DNA of 64,000 nt, taken from NCBI RefSeq assembly GCF_905171775.1, contig NC_053501.1, forward strand, positions 14,781,089 to 14,845,088, written 5' to 3'. Below the pieces are notes generated by a model. It saw only the letters and a program-made list of their open reading frames with translations, was not told the origin of the DNA and searched no databases. The stretch's first letter is position 1, and every line of letters starts with the position of its first letter. The DNA comes from Rana temporaria. Taxonomy: Eukaryota; Chordata; Amphibia; Anura; Ranidae. Shown in pieces: positions 41,918 through 56,500 of this stretch. A program made the translations under genes and the position numbers.

Positions 41918-44900
41918 CTAAAGAGAGAAAGAAATGTGATACAATCCGCAGCTAAAACAAATAAAAGTACCCCCAACATGTGCCAGGCCCTCTGAGCTTA
42001 CCTGCTTCCCATAGAAATTGGTGTCACCCCTGAACGAAGCTCGAGATCCGGTGAAAGAGAACATTGGCAAAGGCACAGGGATAGGGACATTGACACCCAC
42101 CTATGAGAATTACATGTTATTAGCAATGACTATGACACAATATACTGCCTATTAATACAAACCTGTCAAGATTTCTAGGGGTAAAGACGATCTATCCAGC
42201 CCCTCTCAATGAGATCACAAGTAAGTATTGAACACGTCACCATTTCTCTAGAGAAATAGGTTTCTAAAGGTGCTACCAACCTGAAAGTTTCACGGCATGT
42301 CGATAACAATCCATACATACAAAGACACAAAAACAAATAATTTCTGAACTTAAAGTGGAGGTTCACCCGCACATGACACTATTTCCCCTTTAGATGGATG
42401 CTCGTTTTGTCTAGGGGAATCGGCTAGTTGTTTTAAAATATGATCCGTACTTACCGTTTACGAGATGCATCTTCTCCGCCGCTTCCGGGTATGGGCTGCG
42501 GGACTGGGCGTTCCTATTTTGATTGACAGTCTTCCGACGGTCGCATATATCGCGTCACGATTTTCTGAAAGAAGCCGAACGTCGGTGCGCAGGCCAGTGG
42601 CGGTTCGTCCATAGAGGGCGCTGGAGCGCCGCCCCCTCTGGCTCTCACCGCCACTGAGTGAAATAACATAGATTCATGCATTGCACGAATCTATGTTATT
42701 TTCGCCGCTGCCGCTGTTATTCAGATGGTCGGCGCTCAATGTCCGGCCATCTGAATAACGCCAGCTGGTTGGCTGTAGGGAAATGTCTATCAAAGCCAAC
42801 GGCTCTGATAGGCTTTCCCAGTACAGCCCTCGGGTCCCGGAAGCTTATTCTCGGAGCGCACAGACTGTACGCCCCTTGAATAAGATGACAGGCGTCTCAG
42901 CCAATCACGTTGGCCGGTTCTGGCTACCTGTAACCTGATTGGCTGAGACGCCTGTCAGTCATCGAGGGCGGGAGAAGACATCGTGGGACGTGGATGCCTG
43001 ACTCCAGTAAAGGTAAGTGGCGGGGGGGGGGGGAGAACGCAATTTACAGGGCACAGCGGCGACCATTAAAGGGCACAGTGGCTGCGTTTAATGGCATGGC
43101 ACAGTGGTGACAATGTATGGCACAGGGGCTGCGTTGCATGGCACAGTGGGGACAATGTATGGCACAGGGGCTGCGTTTAATGGCATGGCACAGTGGTGAC
43201 AATGTATGGCACAGTGACTGCGTTTAATGGCATGGCACAGTGGTGACAATGTATGGCACAGTGGCTGCGTTTAATGGCATGGCACAGTGGTGACAATGTA
43301 TGGCACAGTGGCTGCGTTGCATGGCACAGTGGTGACAATGGATGGCACAGTGACTGCGTTTAATGGCATGGCACAGTGGTGCGAATTGATGGCACAGTGG
43401 CTGCATTTGATGGCATGTAACAGTGGCTGCGTTTGGGCACAGTGAGACTGCAATTTTTTTTTTTCCTTTGCGCCCCCCCCAAAAATTTTGAGCACCAGCC
43501 GCCACTGGCGCAGGCGCAGTATAGAGCCGCACAGACGTTCGGCTTCTTTCGGCTACTAGTGACGCGATGGATGCGACCGTCGGAAGCCTCTCGGAAGACT
43601 GTCAATCAAGAAGGAATGCCCGCTCCCGAAGACCCATACCCGGAAGCGACGGAGGAGATGCATCTCGTAAACGGTAAGTACGGCTCATATTTTAAAACAA
43701 CTAGCCGATTCCCCTAGACAAAACAAGCAGGAATCTAAGGGGAAAAGAGAAAAAAAATACATATTTGGGTGAACTCCCGCTTTAAGTTATGTGTAAAAAA
43801 ATGGAATGACACAGGGGAAAAGTATTGACCACATGAAGAAACAGAGGTGAAAAAGGGCATGGAAAGCCAAAACACCAGCTGAAATCTATCAGTAATTAGA
43901 AAGCAATCCTGCCCCTTGTCAGTGCAAACTAATATCAGCTGGTTCAAAGGTGTCTCATTACCAAGGTGTCACACAAAAAACATCTCATGATGAGCAAAAG
44001 CAAAAAGCTCTCTCAAATCTTATGCCTTGTACACACGATCGGAATTTCCGATGAAAAAAGTCAGCCGGAATTTTTTCATCGGATATTCTGACCGTGTGTG
44101 CGCCCCAACTGATTTTTCCATCAGAAATTCCGACGGACTTAGAAAGAGAACACGTCTCTCCCCCCCCCCCATGGAAAAAAATTATATCGCAAATTCCAAT
44201 CGTCTGTATGGAGCCACGGACGGAGAAAAAAAACACGCATGCTCAGAATCAAGTCGACGTATGCTCGGAAGTATTGAACTTAATTTTTCTCGGCTCGTCA
44301 TAAGTGTTGTACGTCACCGCGTTTTGGACAGTCAGAATTTGGCGTGACAGTGTTTATGCAAGACAGCTTGAACGGAATTCAGTCAGAAAAATCTGGTCGG
44401 AGTTTATCCCGATGGAAATTCCGATCATGTGTACAGGGCATTGTTGCAAAACATACTGATGCATTGGTTACAGAAGGATTTCTAAGCTTCCGATTATTCC
44501 AGTGAGCATTGTTGGGGCCATAATCCAGAAGTGGAAAGCACATTATTTCGCCATAAACTGGCCACGACCGGGTGCTCCTCAAGATTTCTGACAGAGGAAC
44601 GAAAAGCATAATAAGAAGAGTTTTCCAAGAGCCAAGGATCATTTGTGGAGAGCTTTAGAAAGACCTGGAATTAGCAGGTACAATTGTTTCAAAGAAAATA
44701 ATAAGTAATGCACTCACCTGCCATGACCTGTATGCACGCTCACTGTGCAAGACTCCATTGCTGAAGAAAAAGCATGTTGAAGCTTGTTTAAAAGTTTGGG
44801 AGAATATAGTCTGGTAGGGGGGTGCAACAGATTAAAAAAACTCACAGTTCGAATCAGAGTCACAGATCGGATCATCACCATATATAGTCCCCACTGTAAT

Positions 44901-47216
44901 ATCTACATCTCCCCCGTCAAACGCGCGCCGCTCTGGGGAGCGCAAATAGGCCGCCGCCGGGGTGTACCAAGATGGCCGCCACTCCGAAGCTAGGCCAAAG
45001 CCGCGGCCTTTCCTATGGCCGCAGACCGTGTGGTGTGCCGAACATGGTGACCCGTTTGGATTACAGATCAATGACGATCCGTTGCACCCTTATAGTCTGG
45101 TCAGATGAGACCAAAATTTAACTCTTTGGATGCCATAATACACACCATGTTTGGAGGTCAATTGGCACTGCACATCACCCCAAACACACCCCCAAAACCA
45201 ACAGTGAAGTTACGGAGGTGGGAACATCAAAACGTATTTGTCTTTGTACGTATAGATTGTTACCAGCATGTCAATAGCACCTTTAGAAATATATTTACAA
45301 AGGAAAATGGTGACGTGTTCAATACTTATTTTACCCGCTGCATATGCAACCAACATTAAGGTCCAACAATGGCACCCCACTCATCCAAGGCTTGTACGTA
45401 CCTGGCCCACATCTACAAGGTGAGTGTATTTCCGTGCTGTGGCTCCATTTGTAGTAAAGATGGCTGTGCCATTTCCATAGGGATTTTTATTTACAACATT
45501 AATTGCGTCATCCAAGGTTTCTGCTTCTAAAACAACCAGAACCGGCCCAAAGATCTCTTCCTTGTAGCAGGTCATGTCTGGCTGCAAAAAGCATGAGGGA
45601 ACCAAAAATCAGACTTTTTATTTCCTCTCAACAACAACCAAACATCTAAACATTACCCCTAACATGTGTCCTGCCCTTGGTAAAACATTGCACCTTATAT
45701 GTACTGTATGACTGGTAGCCTGGAATCCATAAAGCATCCAATCCCTACAATGCAAACTTTCACTGTCTTTCTGCAAACCTCCAGAACATCTATATACAGT
45801 ATAGGGAACACTGCTGTATTGTGATATATTACCTTCCACCAACTGCAATAGAAAATGCTTTGAATGGTTGGTATTTTTGACCTTCGCACCAGATCAAGCC
45901 AAGAGAAGGAACCTGGCCCTGGTTTAGCCCAATTTATTCCCCCAGCTATTCTACAACACATTAACTTGATATTTCTTTATAGAAATCTCTTCATTAGATG
46001 ACCTAATTAATTACTGTATTTATCGGCGTATACGCGCACTATTTTGCCCTGAAAATCAGGGCAAAAACGTGGGTGCGCGATATACGCCGATACCCGCTTT
46101 CCCGCCACGAGTTTGAATACTGCGCCGGCATATACCGAGTGCAGTACACTCGTGAATCTTCGGGCAGTCTCAGCGCCTCTCGCACTGACGTCCTGAGCGT
46201 ACAGGACGTCAGTGCGACAGTTGCCGAGCCTGCCCGAAGATTCACGAGTGTACTGCGCTCGGTATATGCCGGCGCAGTATTCAAACTCGTGGCGGGAAAC
46301 GAGCGGGGAGGACGCGACGACGCCGCAGAAGGAGGCCGGACCCGCCGAAGAGGACACCCGACCCGCCGAAGAGGACACCCGAAGCCGCAGAAGGACGCCG
46401 GACCCGACGAGGCCGCCGATGGACACCGCGCAAGACACCAAAACTGTAAGTACAAAAAAACGTTTTTTTCCACAGGATTGGGGGCCACTTTAGGGGTGCG
46501 CGGTATACGCGGGAGCGCGTTATACCGCGATAAATACGGTACATTATTTCAATCAACTTAATTTCTCAAAATACTTGTCATCAAATAGCTGCCATGAAGC
46601 TATGATTATGACATTTCATGTTACATAATCTTATCCTACAATCCACTAGGTTATCCATTTTCATTAATAAGAGTTACTTTCCTGAATGATTGCACCTTTT
46701 TCTACTATACTATTGTACATGTTCTGTTAATGGAATATCTATTTCTATTATATTATTGTACATTCTCTGTTAACCACTTGCCACACAAGTTTTTACGTCG
46801 ACAGAATGGCATGGCTGCGCAAATGGGCGTATATATACACATCCCCTTTAATTTTCCACCGTGTGGTGGCGGAATTGATGTCTGCCGGTGTCCCGTGATC
46901 GGGTCACAGAGCTGAAGAACGGGGAGATATCAGTGTAAACACAACATCTCCCTGTTCTTCCTAGTGACAGGACACTGATCGTCTGTTCCCTCTCATCGGG
47001 AACAGAGATCAGTGACATGTCACTTGTAGCCATGTCCCCCAACAGTTAGAATCACTTCCTAGGACACACAACCCCCTTCAGCGCCCCCTACAGGTTAACC
47101 CTTCACTGCCAGTGTAATTTTTACAGTAATCAATGCATTTTTATAGCTGTAAAAATGACAATGGTACCAAAATGGTGTCAAAAGTGTCTGACGGGTCCGC
47201 CATAATGTCGCAGTCA

Positions 47217-47256
<40 letters not shown>

Positions 47257-47530
47257 TATTATTTTTTATATAAAAATGCCATAAAACGATCCCCTATTTT
47301 GTAGAAGCTATAACTTTTGCGCAAACCAATCAATAAAACTCTTAGTGCTAATTTTTTTTTTAACTAAAAAATATGTAGAAGAATACGTATCAGCCTAAAA
47401 ACGGAGAAAAAAAATATGTTTTAATATATTTTTTGGGGGATATTATAGCAAAAAGTAAAAAATATTGCATTTTTATAGCACAAAAAATTAAAAACGCAGG
47501 AAGTGATCAAATACCACCGAAAGAAAGCTC

Positions 47531-47575
<45 letters not shown>

Positions 47576-50500
47576 AGGACGTCAAATTGTTTGGGAGCCA
47601 CGTCGCACAAGCCTGCAATTTTCAGTTAAAGCAACGCAGTGCAGAATCGCAAACAGTTGCCTGGTCTTTGGCCAGCCAAATGGTCCGGGGCTGAAGTGAT
47701 TAATGGAATTTTGTTGATAATTATAAAATATTTGAAACAGATATTACTTTCCTGCAATGCCCTGAGATATACATCACTCTTCTCATACACGTACCGTTAC
47801 ATTGGCCAGGATGGTCGGTCCTACAAAGTTGCCATCCTCATAGCCCTTTACTTTGACTTGTCTGCCATCCAGTAGCAAAGTGGCACCTTCCTTTACACCA
47901 CTTTCTATCAGGCTGCACACTCTCTGCTTTGCTGCTTTACTAATCAGCGGCCCTAAATCGGCCCCAGGCTGGTCCCCTGCATGAAGAAGAAGAATACAAT
48001 ACATTAGAGAGGAAGCACAGGCTACAGTTGTAAAGTAGTACTAGATGTTATGCGGAGAACAAGAATGTATTCCTTGTAATCTACCATTACTGCGGTTTAT
48101 TTGAAACGGATCTACTAAGCATCAAATATGGCTATGAGTCAATGGTTCATGTAAAATACAAACCGACACAAGAACTTCCAAGTGTGGATGGTCCACTTCA
48201 GTGATGCCAGGGACTAGCCAGGGCCGGTGCTAGACTATTTTGCACCATAGGCAAGACCAGCTACTTGCACCCCCACTATGATGAGGGGTAGGTGAGGCAG
48301 TATGGGCTGTGTGTAAAGCAGGAGGTCGGTGAGGCAGTATGGGGGGGGGGGGGGGGGTAGGTAGGTAGGCGAGGCAGTGGGAAGACATTTTTACAGGTAC
48401 CAACAGCAGGATATTCAGCTCACCCAAGTCCTTCAGTCCCGCTGGTCAGCAGAGAACATCTGCATCCTGTGTTCCAGTTTCCTGCCTGCAGTGATGTCAC
48501 TCCATGGCCAGGTAGGTCTGATGGTGGAAGTTTTGTCCTTGCCCTCCTCTGAAGGTTGCCTGGGGCGGAGCAAGCATGCAATTGGTCGCTAGAACCATCA
48601 ATCATGTGCTTGCCCCACCCCCTGACTTTCAGAGAAGGAGGGGGGAGGATCGGGGGACCACACCACCGCTGCTGCTAAGCCTATATTCTCTGACAGATCT
48701 GACAGCTGAGTGGCCCGGCTCCATGTGGCAGCATGGACTAACTTTGCATGGTGCCCCCCCTTAACCCAACTCCAACCGGCCGTGCCCTAGGCCGCCTAGT
48801 GGTTAGACCCCCTCCCCAAATCTACAATCCTGTGATGGAGAGTATGGAAACCAGTGGCCATGCCTGCGCCCTAAGTTGCCCAGTTTGCCTGGTGGTAATG
48901 CCAGCCCTGGGCAGGACAAGGGGTGGGCAGGAGGAGAGGCTGCCCTGGGCATCGTGTGAGGTGGGGGAGTGCCACCAAGTGATTGTGTGTGTGGGGGGCG
49001 GGGGGGAGAGGGGATTTGTGTTGTGGCAGGGGGTAAGTATTGTCCTTGGAGGGGAAATTTGGGAGGGGGGGGGGGAGCCAAGCGTGGTGATTTAGGCTGG
49101 AGGAGGGGGATGGGGGAAAGATTTGTGCTAGGAATAGGAAAGATTTGGGGGGGGGGGGGATTTATGCTGGAAGGGGGGAGATGATGTGTACTAGGAGGGG
49201 AAGTTTTAGGGCTAGAAGATTTTGGCTAGAAAGATTGATATTTTTTGTGGGGGGGCAAAGATCTGTGCTGAGAGGGGGGGGGGGTTATGCTTAGGGGGTA
49301 AGCATGCAGATTAGTGCTCAGTGCTTTTGTTAGGGGATTTTTGCTGACACATAATGTTCATACATGGGGGGGGGGGGGCACAGTTTGGCATGTATGCCCT
49401 GGGCTCTGGATGACCTTGTCCCTGCTCTGGCACCATCAAGAACATACAACCAGACATTACTCTCCACTTACCAGCATTCACTCTCAACTTCTTTGACCTT
49501 TCCACCAGTTCTGGAAGCCATTTCTTTGCCTCCCCAACCAATACAGCGGTTGATAACGCCATACACCGCTGTCCCGCTGCACCAAAAGCCGCTCCTACTA
49601 ACTGATTCAAGGTGTTCTCTTTGTTAGCATCTGGCATGATGACCCCGTGATTCTTGGCTCCCTGTAAAACACATCATTTAGCCATCAAAAAGTCTGTAGA
49701 GGTAGACAGGCCCTTGCCACGCCAATAGAACATATCATACCATGTTGGACTGGACTCGCTTTCCATGTTTTGAGCCGGTCTCATAAATGTATTCACCAGC
49801 CTGGTTGGAGCCCACAAAGCTGATTGCCCGAATTGCAGGATGTTCACAGATAAAATTCACAGCTGTAAAGATAGTGAGAAAAATTCAAACCGTAAAAGAA
49901 TGGTACCGGTGTTCTGCCGAGCTGGTTCCTCCTATTGATATGGTTCCCTCTTGACTGCGCAGGCGCAATCAGAGCCGATGGTAATCTCCAAGCTTTAACA
50001 GCTGTTCGGCAGGTGTAGATGCGTTCGCTCCCGATGCTCAGTTATACACGCCGCTTTATTCTTCACGCCGCTCTAGGAAGGGGCGGATCAGATGTGATAT
50101 TGAGCAGTAGTTTTTTGTTTGTTTGTTTGTACACGCCACTCTATACAGCACAGGTGTCAAACACAAGGCCCGCGGGAGGAATCCGGCCCTCCAGGTCATT
50201 TCATGTGGCCCTCGCACCTCTCCTGCAGCTGCATTAGAGCTCCAGCCCTCCTCTGGTCCTCCTCCAGACCCTTACTTTGTGCTTTCAAGCAATGCATGCA
50301 GCTTCTTCCCAGCAGCAGTATAAGGAAAGGGGGGTGCACTGCGATGTAAGGGAGAGTGGGGGGACACAACTTCTGATGGTGGGGTGACTCTTGACATCTA
50401 ATGTAAGGGGAGGGGATGTGCTGGACATCTAATCTTACAGATACAACCGGCCCTATTGAGGGCAATCATAATGCAGATGTGGCCCACGATGAAATCGAGT

Positions 50501-53500
50501 TTGACACCCCTGCTATACAGCAAGGGGCAGCAAGTAAAAGCACTGCTCAATATCACATGAGGCTCTGCCCCTTTTTCCAGCTCTTGCTGCAACGTGTAGT
50601 ATAGAGCGACGTGTCCTCCGCCCCTTGTGGCGTGCGAAGATCACATTAGTCTCCGCCCTGCTGCGCGTATAATCGGGAGAGAGCTCGTCTACAGCCGATG
50701 ATCAGCTGTTAAAGCTCGGATATTTTCATGGCCTCCTACTGCGCAAGCACCACGCCTGGCTGCGCCTGTGCAGTCAAGGCTGGAGCCTACTCGGCAAGAC
50801 TCCAGCAGGTTCTCTCATTCACTCTGCTTCATCACTTGGGAAAAAAAAAACTCAAAATCATATAAAGCAGGTTCTGTAGGACCCCAGCTCCAGTCATAAG
50901 CCTCATACACACGATTGGATTTCCATCGGACAAATCAATATAGTTTTGTGCGAAGGGCGTTGGCCGTGAAGTTGATATGCATACAGACGGCAAAACGTTA
51001 TCAGCCAACAAATACGAAACTACGTGGTTTTTCAGCTCTTTAGCGCCACCTTTTGGGCAACTTCTGCTAATGTTGTGCTATGGTTAGCATTGCTTCTGAG
51101 CATTGCGTATTTATACTTTGGATTTTTTTTCCCCCCAATAGACTTTTGTACACACGATTGGATAATCCGACGGCACACATTTGTTGTCGGAAAAATTTGA
51201 AAGCATGCTATCCCACATTTGTTGTCGGAAAATCCAACAACAATTGTCCGATGGAGCGTACAAACGGTCGGATTTTCCCGACAAAACCCTTCCATCACAC
51301 ATTTGTTGTTGTCAGATAATTTGAAAGCATGCTATCCCACATTTGTTGTCGGAAAATCCAATAATTGACTAATGGAGCATACAAACGGTCGGATTTTCCG
51401 ACAAAACCCTTCCATCACACATTTGTTGTCGGAAAATTTGAAAGCATGTTATCCCACATTTGTTGTCGGGAAAAAATCCAATATTTGTCCGATGGAGCGT
51501 ACAAACTGTCAGATTTTCCAACAAAACCCTTCCATCACACATTTGTTGTCGGAAAATCCGATCGTGTGTACAAAACTTTACAAATCATCGCACAAGCAAT
51601 CTCGCAGCTTCTCTTACCTGCATGCTGCCCATGAATAATGTTCAGTGTCCCATCGGGAGCTCCGGCGTCTTGTATCAAACGCGCAAGCAGCATTGTGGCA
51701 CCAGGAACGCGCTCAGAAGGTTTCATAAGGTAGGTATTCCCACATACCATTCCCATCGGAAACATCCACAGAGGGATCATGGCAGGGAAATTAAAGGGTG
51801 CAATGCCAGCACAGACGCCCAGGGGGTTGCGGAAGGTGTAAGTGTCCATGTCCTTTGTAAGGGAAGGGAGTGTCTCGCCGAGCATCAGCGAGGTCACACT
51901 GCAGGCGTGCTCCACCACCTCTGTGAAAAAAGGACAAAGTTCACAATGTAACTACAGGAATTCCATTCTGACCTGTGGCATGTATGGCTCATCTCTACAG
52001 GGTCTCTTACGTAGTCCGCGAAATACGTCTCCCTCCGCATCAGCTAGAGTTTTCCCCTGCTCCAACGTGATCAGACGAGCCAGCTCTTTCTGAAAGGGAA
52101 AGTTTACAGAGAGTCACTCATGGGCTCATGGGCATCCGCTCCATAGGGCAAGGGGGGTTGTTTGCCCCCCCTGAAATTGCCTGGAATCGCCAGGGAGAGC
52201 CAGGAGCAGGGCCGAACTGGCCCTGGGGACGATTTAAGCGGTGACTGCAGCGCTCCCCTCCCCTCTAGTTGTCCCTTATTAAGAGTGCCTGTCTCTCTTC
52301 TGGAATCAAATTAATTTGTCCCTCATTCCGAAAGGTTCCTCTTTTAGACCTGAAATAAATATACTGTCAATATAGTGTAGTGTTTCAGTCAAGGGAAAGA
52401 GGTGCTGTGTAATGTAAAGGGGCCCAGTGATGCAGGGTGCTGTGTAATGTAAAGGGGTCCAGTGATGCAGGGTGCTGTGTAATGTAAAGGGGTCCAGTGA
52501 TGCAGGGTGCTGTGTAATGTAAAGGGGTCCAGTGATGCAGGGTGCTGTGTAATGTAAAGGGGTCCAGTGATGCAGGGTGCTGTGTAATGTAAAGGGGTCC
52601 AGTGATGCAGGGTGCTGTGTAATGTAAAGGGGTCCAGTGATGCAGGGTGCTATGTAATGTAAAGGGGTCCAGTGATGCAGGGTGCTGTGTAATGTAAAGG
52701 GGCCCAGTGATGCAAGGTGCTGTGTAATGTAAAGGGGTCCAGTGATGCAGGGTGCTGTGTAATGTAAAGTGGTCCAGAGCTGTGAGGTGCTGTGTAATGT
52801 AAAGGGGTCCAGAGATGCAGGGTGCTGTGTAATGTAAAGGGGCCCAGTGATGCAAGGTGATGTGTAATGTAAAGGGGCCCAGTGATGCAGGGTGCTGTGT
52901 AATGTAAAGTGGTCCAGAGCTGTGAGGTGCTGTGTAATGTAAAGGGGTCCAGAGCTGTGAGGTGCTGTGTAATGTAAAGGGGTCCAGAGGTGTGAGGTGC
53001 TGTGTAATGTAAAGGGGTCCAGAGCTGTGAGGTGCTATGTAATGTAAAGGGGTCCAGTGATGCAGGGTGCTGTGTAATGTAAAGGGGCCCAGTGATGCAG
53101 GGTGCTGTGTAATGTAAAGGGGCCCAGTGATGCAGGGTGCTGTGTAATGTAAAGGGGTCCAGAGCTGTGGGGTGCTGTGTAATGTAAAGGGGTCCAGAGC
53201 TGTGAGTTGCTGTGTAATGTAAAGGGGTCCAGTGATGCAGGGTGCTGTGTAATGTAAAGGGGTCCAGAGCTGTGAGGTGCTGTGTAATGTAAAGGGGTCC
53301 AGAGGTGCAGTTGTGGAGAGGGGGTACACAGTAGTGACAAAGAGATATTGAAAGATGCAGGGGACACAGAGGGGTGTTTTTACATTTTAACGTGGGGGGG
53401 CACTTTTAACCCCCACTAGCGGTCGAAGAAAGGGTAAAATGCGACTGTATCGCCGCTGCCGAAGCGCCCCCCTCTGAAAAAATGCCAGCGGATGCCCATG

Positions 53501-56500
53501 CATGGGCTACAGAGAGACCCCCCCCCCCCCAGCATGGTTCAGCCTAGGGCTGGGCGATCTTTTCCCCCTAGAAAAAAAATATATATTATGATTCGATTTT
53601 TTTTTTGAAGGACTCCGCGCCGGTCCTGAGGAGCTGCGGGCAGGAGTTTTTAGGGGAGGCCGCGGCTTCGGCCTAGTCTGAAGCCATGGCCTCACCTAAA
53701 AACTCCTGCCCACAGCTCCTCAGGACCGGCGCGGTGTCAGCGCTGGTCCTGGGGGAGAAAAAAAAAATTAACAAATCGATTTATTGACAATATGAACCGA
53801 TTTGACCTACCAACTCTATTTTTAAATGAAATCGATTTTTTTCCCAGCCCTGGCTGGTGCTCCTACCAGATTATCCTTGATGAGCTGCTGGTAGCGCAGG
53901 AAGACCTGTTGTCTGCTGAGGATGGAGGTTTCTGACCAATCAGGAAAAGCTTGTTCACATGATTTTACCGCGGCTTCCATTTCCTTCTGAGTGGCCTGGG
54001 GGACCCGTCCGATCACCTCATTGGTGGCCTAAAAATGGACAGAACATAAAAAACATTACTGTGATGAGGGAGTGGAATATGCGCCACGCAAAAGGTCGGT
54101 AGAAGTGATTTGCCAATGACAGAATAAAGAGATGAATTTCATCTCGGCTAATCCGATCGTGTGTACACAAGTCCATCCATGATGAATTGTCAGCAATGTT
54201 CATTTCCAGATCCTCTCTAGCAGTCTGGAGATGATGACGTGAACGGAGCGTTGGAGACATAAATGGCGATGTCAATGTGTGGACAGTTCTGACCTCAAGG
54301 ACCCGCTGCCATCACATAAGGCCACACCCCCCCTGGAATCCTCCAACTAGGTTACCATGAAAGAACAGACAGAGCTTACCGGGTTATGAATATCAATCCA
54401 GTCCGATGTCTCCGAATCCACAAATTGCCCATTTATGAAGAGTTTTGTCCTAGGCTGAAACAAATACAATAGTTGGAAAATCATTTTTCTGGAAAAATAC
54501 AGCTGAAGGTGAAAACTACATCATTAAAAAGGAACTGCAGTCCGCTCACATCATTTGTAATAAAAACATCTGTGCCATTCTGAAGCTTCCCTCCAACCAC
54601 TTTGCATATTATTTTATATAGACTGTGATTCTGCACTATGCTGCAGAAATCTCCCTCCACTGAATCTGGCTAATGCCATTTTAGCTGTGGGCAGCTGAAG
54701 CTGCTGCCTGTTCACTGGATTTACGCAGAGGCACACCTCCAGCTCTGCAGCTCTCATTGGCCCTCTTATGACTCACCCCCTCCCTTCCTGGCAAACTCTC
54801 ATGATAGAGCTGTGCATGATGTCATAAGCTCAGGGTAATGACCAGACAAGAAACAGGAAGTGGGCTGTATAAGGGATTTACTGGCAGAAATTTGTTTTTT
54901 ACTATTTTAAGTTAAAACAACGAGGGCAGAGGATTTAATACATGGAAAGATGGGGAAAAAAAAATGACTGAAGGTTTGCTTTAAGTACTAAACTAAGAGG
55001 AGTTTTGTGGTACTGTACAATACTGCGCAGGGTTTGGAACAAAACTAAAGCAAGTTTGGAGTGATTATGTAGTATACTGTGGAAAAGGTAGGTACTGTAC
55101 TGAGTAGTAGGTAGGCAGGGATTCTGTGTAATTTTAGAAGAGTTGTTGGGAGGTTAGCGGCTGTTCAGAATTCTATTTATCTATTTATCTATTTATTTTT
55201 CTATTATATTTTTAAATTGCACCCCCAAAAGAAGAGTCCATTGTATCAGAGTGATAAGACTCTAGAGTGGCCTGTTACCTACCACGGCAGAGGAGGAATA
55301 GTTGGCACGATGGATCTGAGCCGAAGCCTGAAAAACAAAAGATGTGCAATTTAACCCATACCTCAGGAAAGACAGGCGTACCTGTATTTACCACCATAAA
55401 TGATTTTCTGGTTCCCCCATTTCTACCTAGAACTTCGCTTTCAGGTTTACAACTTTACTGCTCCTGGTTCCCCAGTCTACATCTCTAGACTCCCCAGTTC
55501 TCACATAGATGGCTTTCATCATCTTGGTAACCCGGTCTAGTCCCCCTGGTTGTGGTTCTCTCCTGCCATCTACAGTCTATAACTCTGGTTCCCCCAGTTC
55601 TGGTCTCCCACTTTATAGCTACAGTCCCCCCGCATCCAGTTCCCCCAGTAAATATATGTGGATACAGGCCCCCCCAGTATACAGTTCTGGTCCCCCAGGA
55701 TCCAGTTGTTCCCGATATACGGCTCTGGTCCAACCGACTCTGCCTCCCCCGGTATACAGCTCTGGTCCACCCGACTCGGCTACCCCCCGGTATACAGCTA
55801 TGGTCCACCCGACTGCTTCCCCCCCGTATACAGCTCTGGTCCACCCGACTGCTTCCCCCCGGTATACAGCTCTGGTCCACCCGACTGCTTCCCCCGGTAT
55901 ACAGCTCTGGTCCACCCGACTCGGCTTCCCCCGGTATACAGCTCTGGTCCACCCGACTCGGCTCCCCCCCCCCCCGGTATACAGCTCTGGTCCACCCGAC
56001 TCGGCTCCCCCCCCCCCCCCCCCCCCCGGTATACAGCTCTGGTCCACCCGACTCGGCCCCCCCCCCCCCCGGTATACAGCTCTGGTCCACCCGACTCGGC
56101 TCCCCCCCCCCGGTATACAGCTCTGGTCCACCCGACTGCTCCCCCCCCCGGTATACAGCTCTGGTCCACCCAACTCTGCTTCTCCCCCCGTATACAACTC
56201 TGGTCCACCCGACTGCTTCCCCCCAGTATACAGCTCTGGTCCACCTGTTTCCCCCGGTATACAACTCTGGTCCACCCAACTCTGCTACCCCCGGTATAGA
56301 GCTCTGGTCCACCTGACTGTTTCCCCCCGGGGCGCCACTCCCCCAAGTATATAGTGCACTGGTCTTCCTGGCATCGCTCCCTAGGTATATAGCTCTGGCC
56401 TCCCAAAAATATAGGACTGCTTATCCTGGATCCACTCTCGCCACTATATAGCTCTGGTACCCCTGGTTCACTCCTTTCAATATATAGCTCTGGTATCTCT

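Larger units (their letters stand above)
43795..45350 (+). pseudogene. Tc1/mariner element remnant, twice interrupted
   Basis: Tc1-like 5' sequence (43795-44022) continues after a MITE (44023-44440) with transposase-coding remnants resembling GAIIQKWKAHYFAINWPRPG and LERPGISRYN. After a hAT insertion (44815-45092) it resumes with VWSDETKI followed by a stop and FGCHNTHHVWRS. The 3' part is largely deleted, ending near ggtgacgtgttcaatactta. Confidence 0.8.

Noticed and set aside
52385..53329. 314-codon minus-strand frame
   Set aside because: A 35-bp repeat rotates through three frames; the peptide is a repeat artefact inside ALDH6A1 intron 4.
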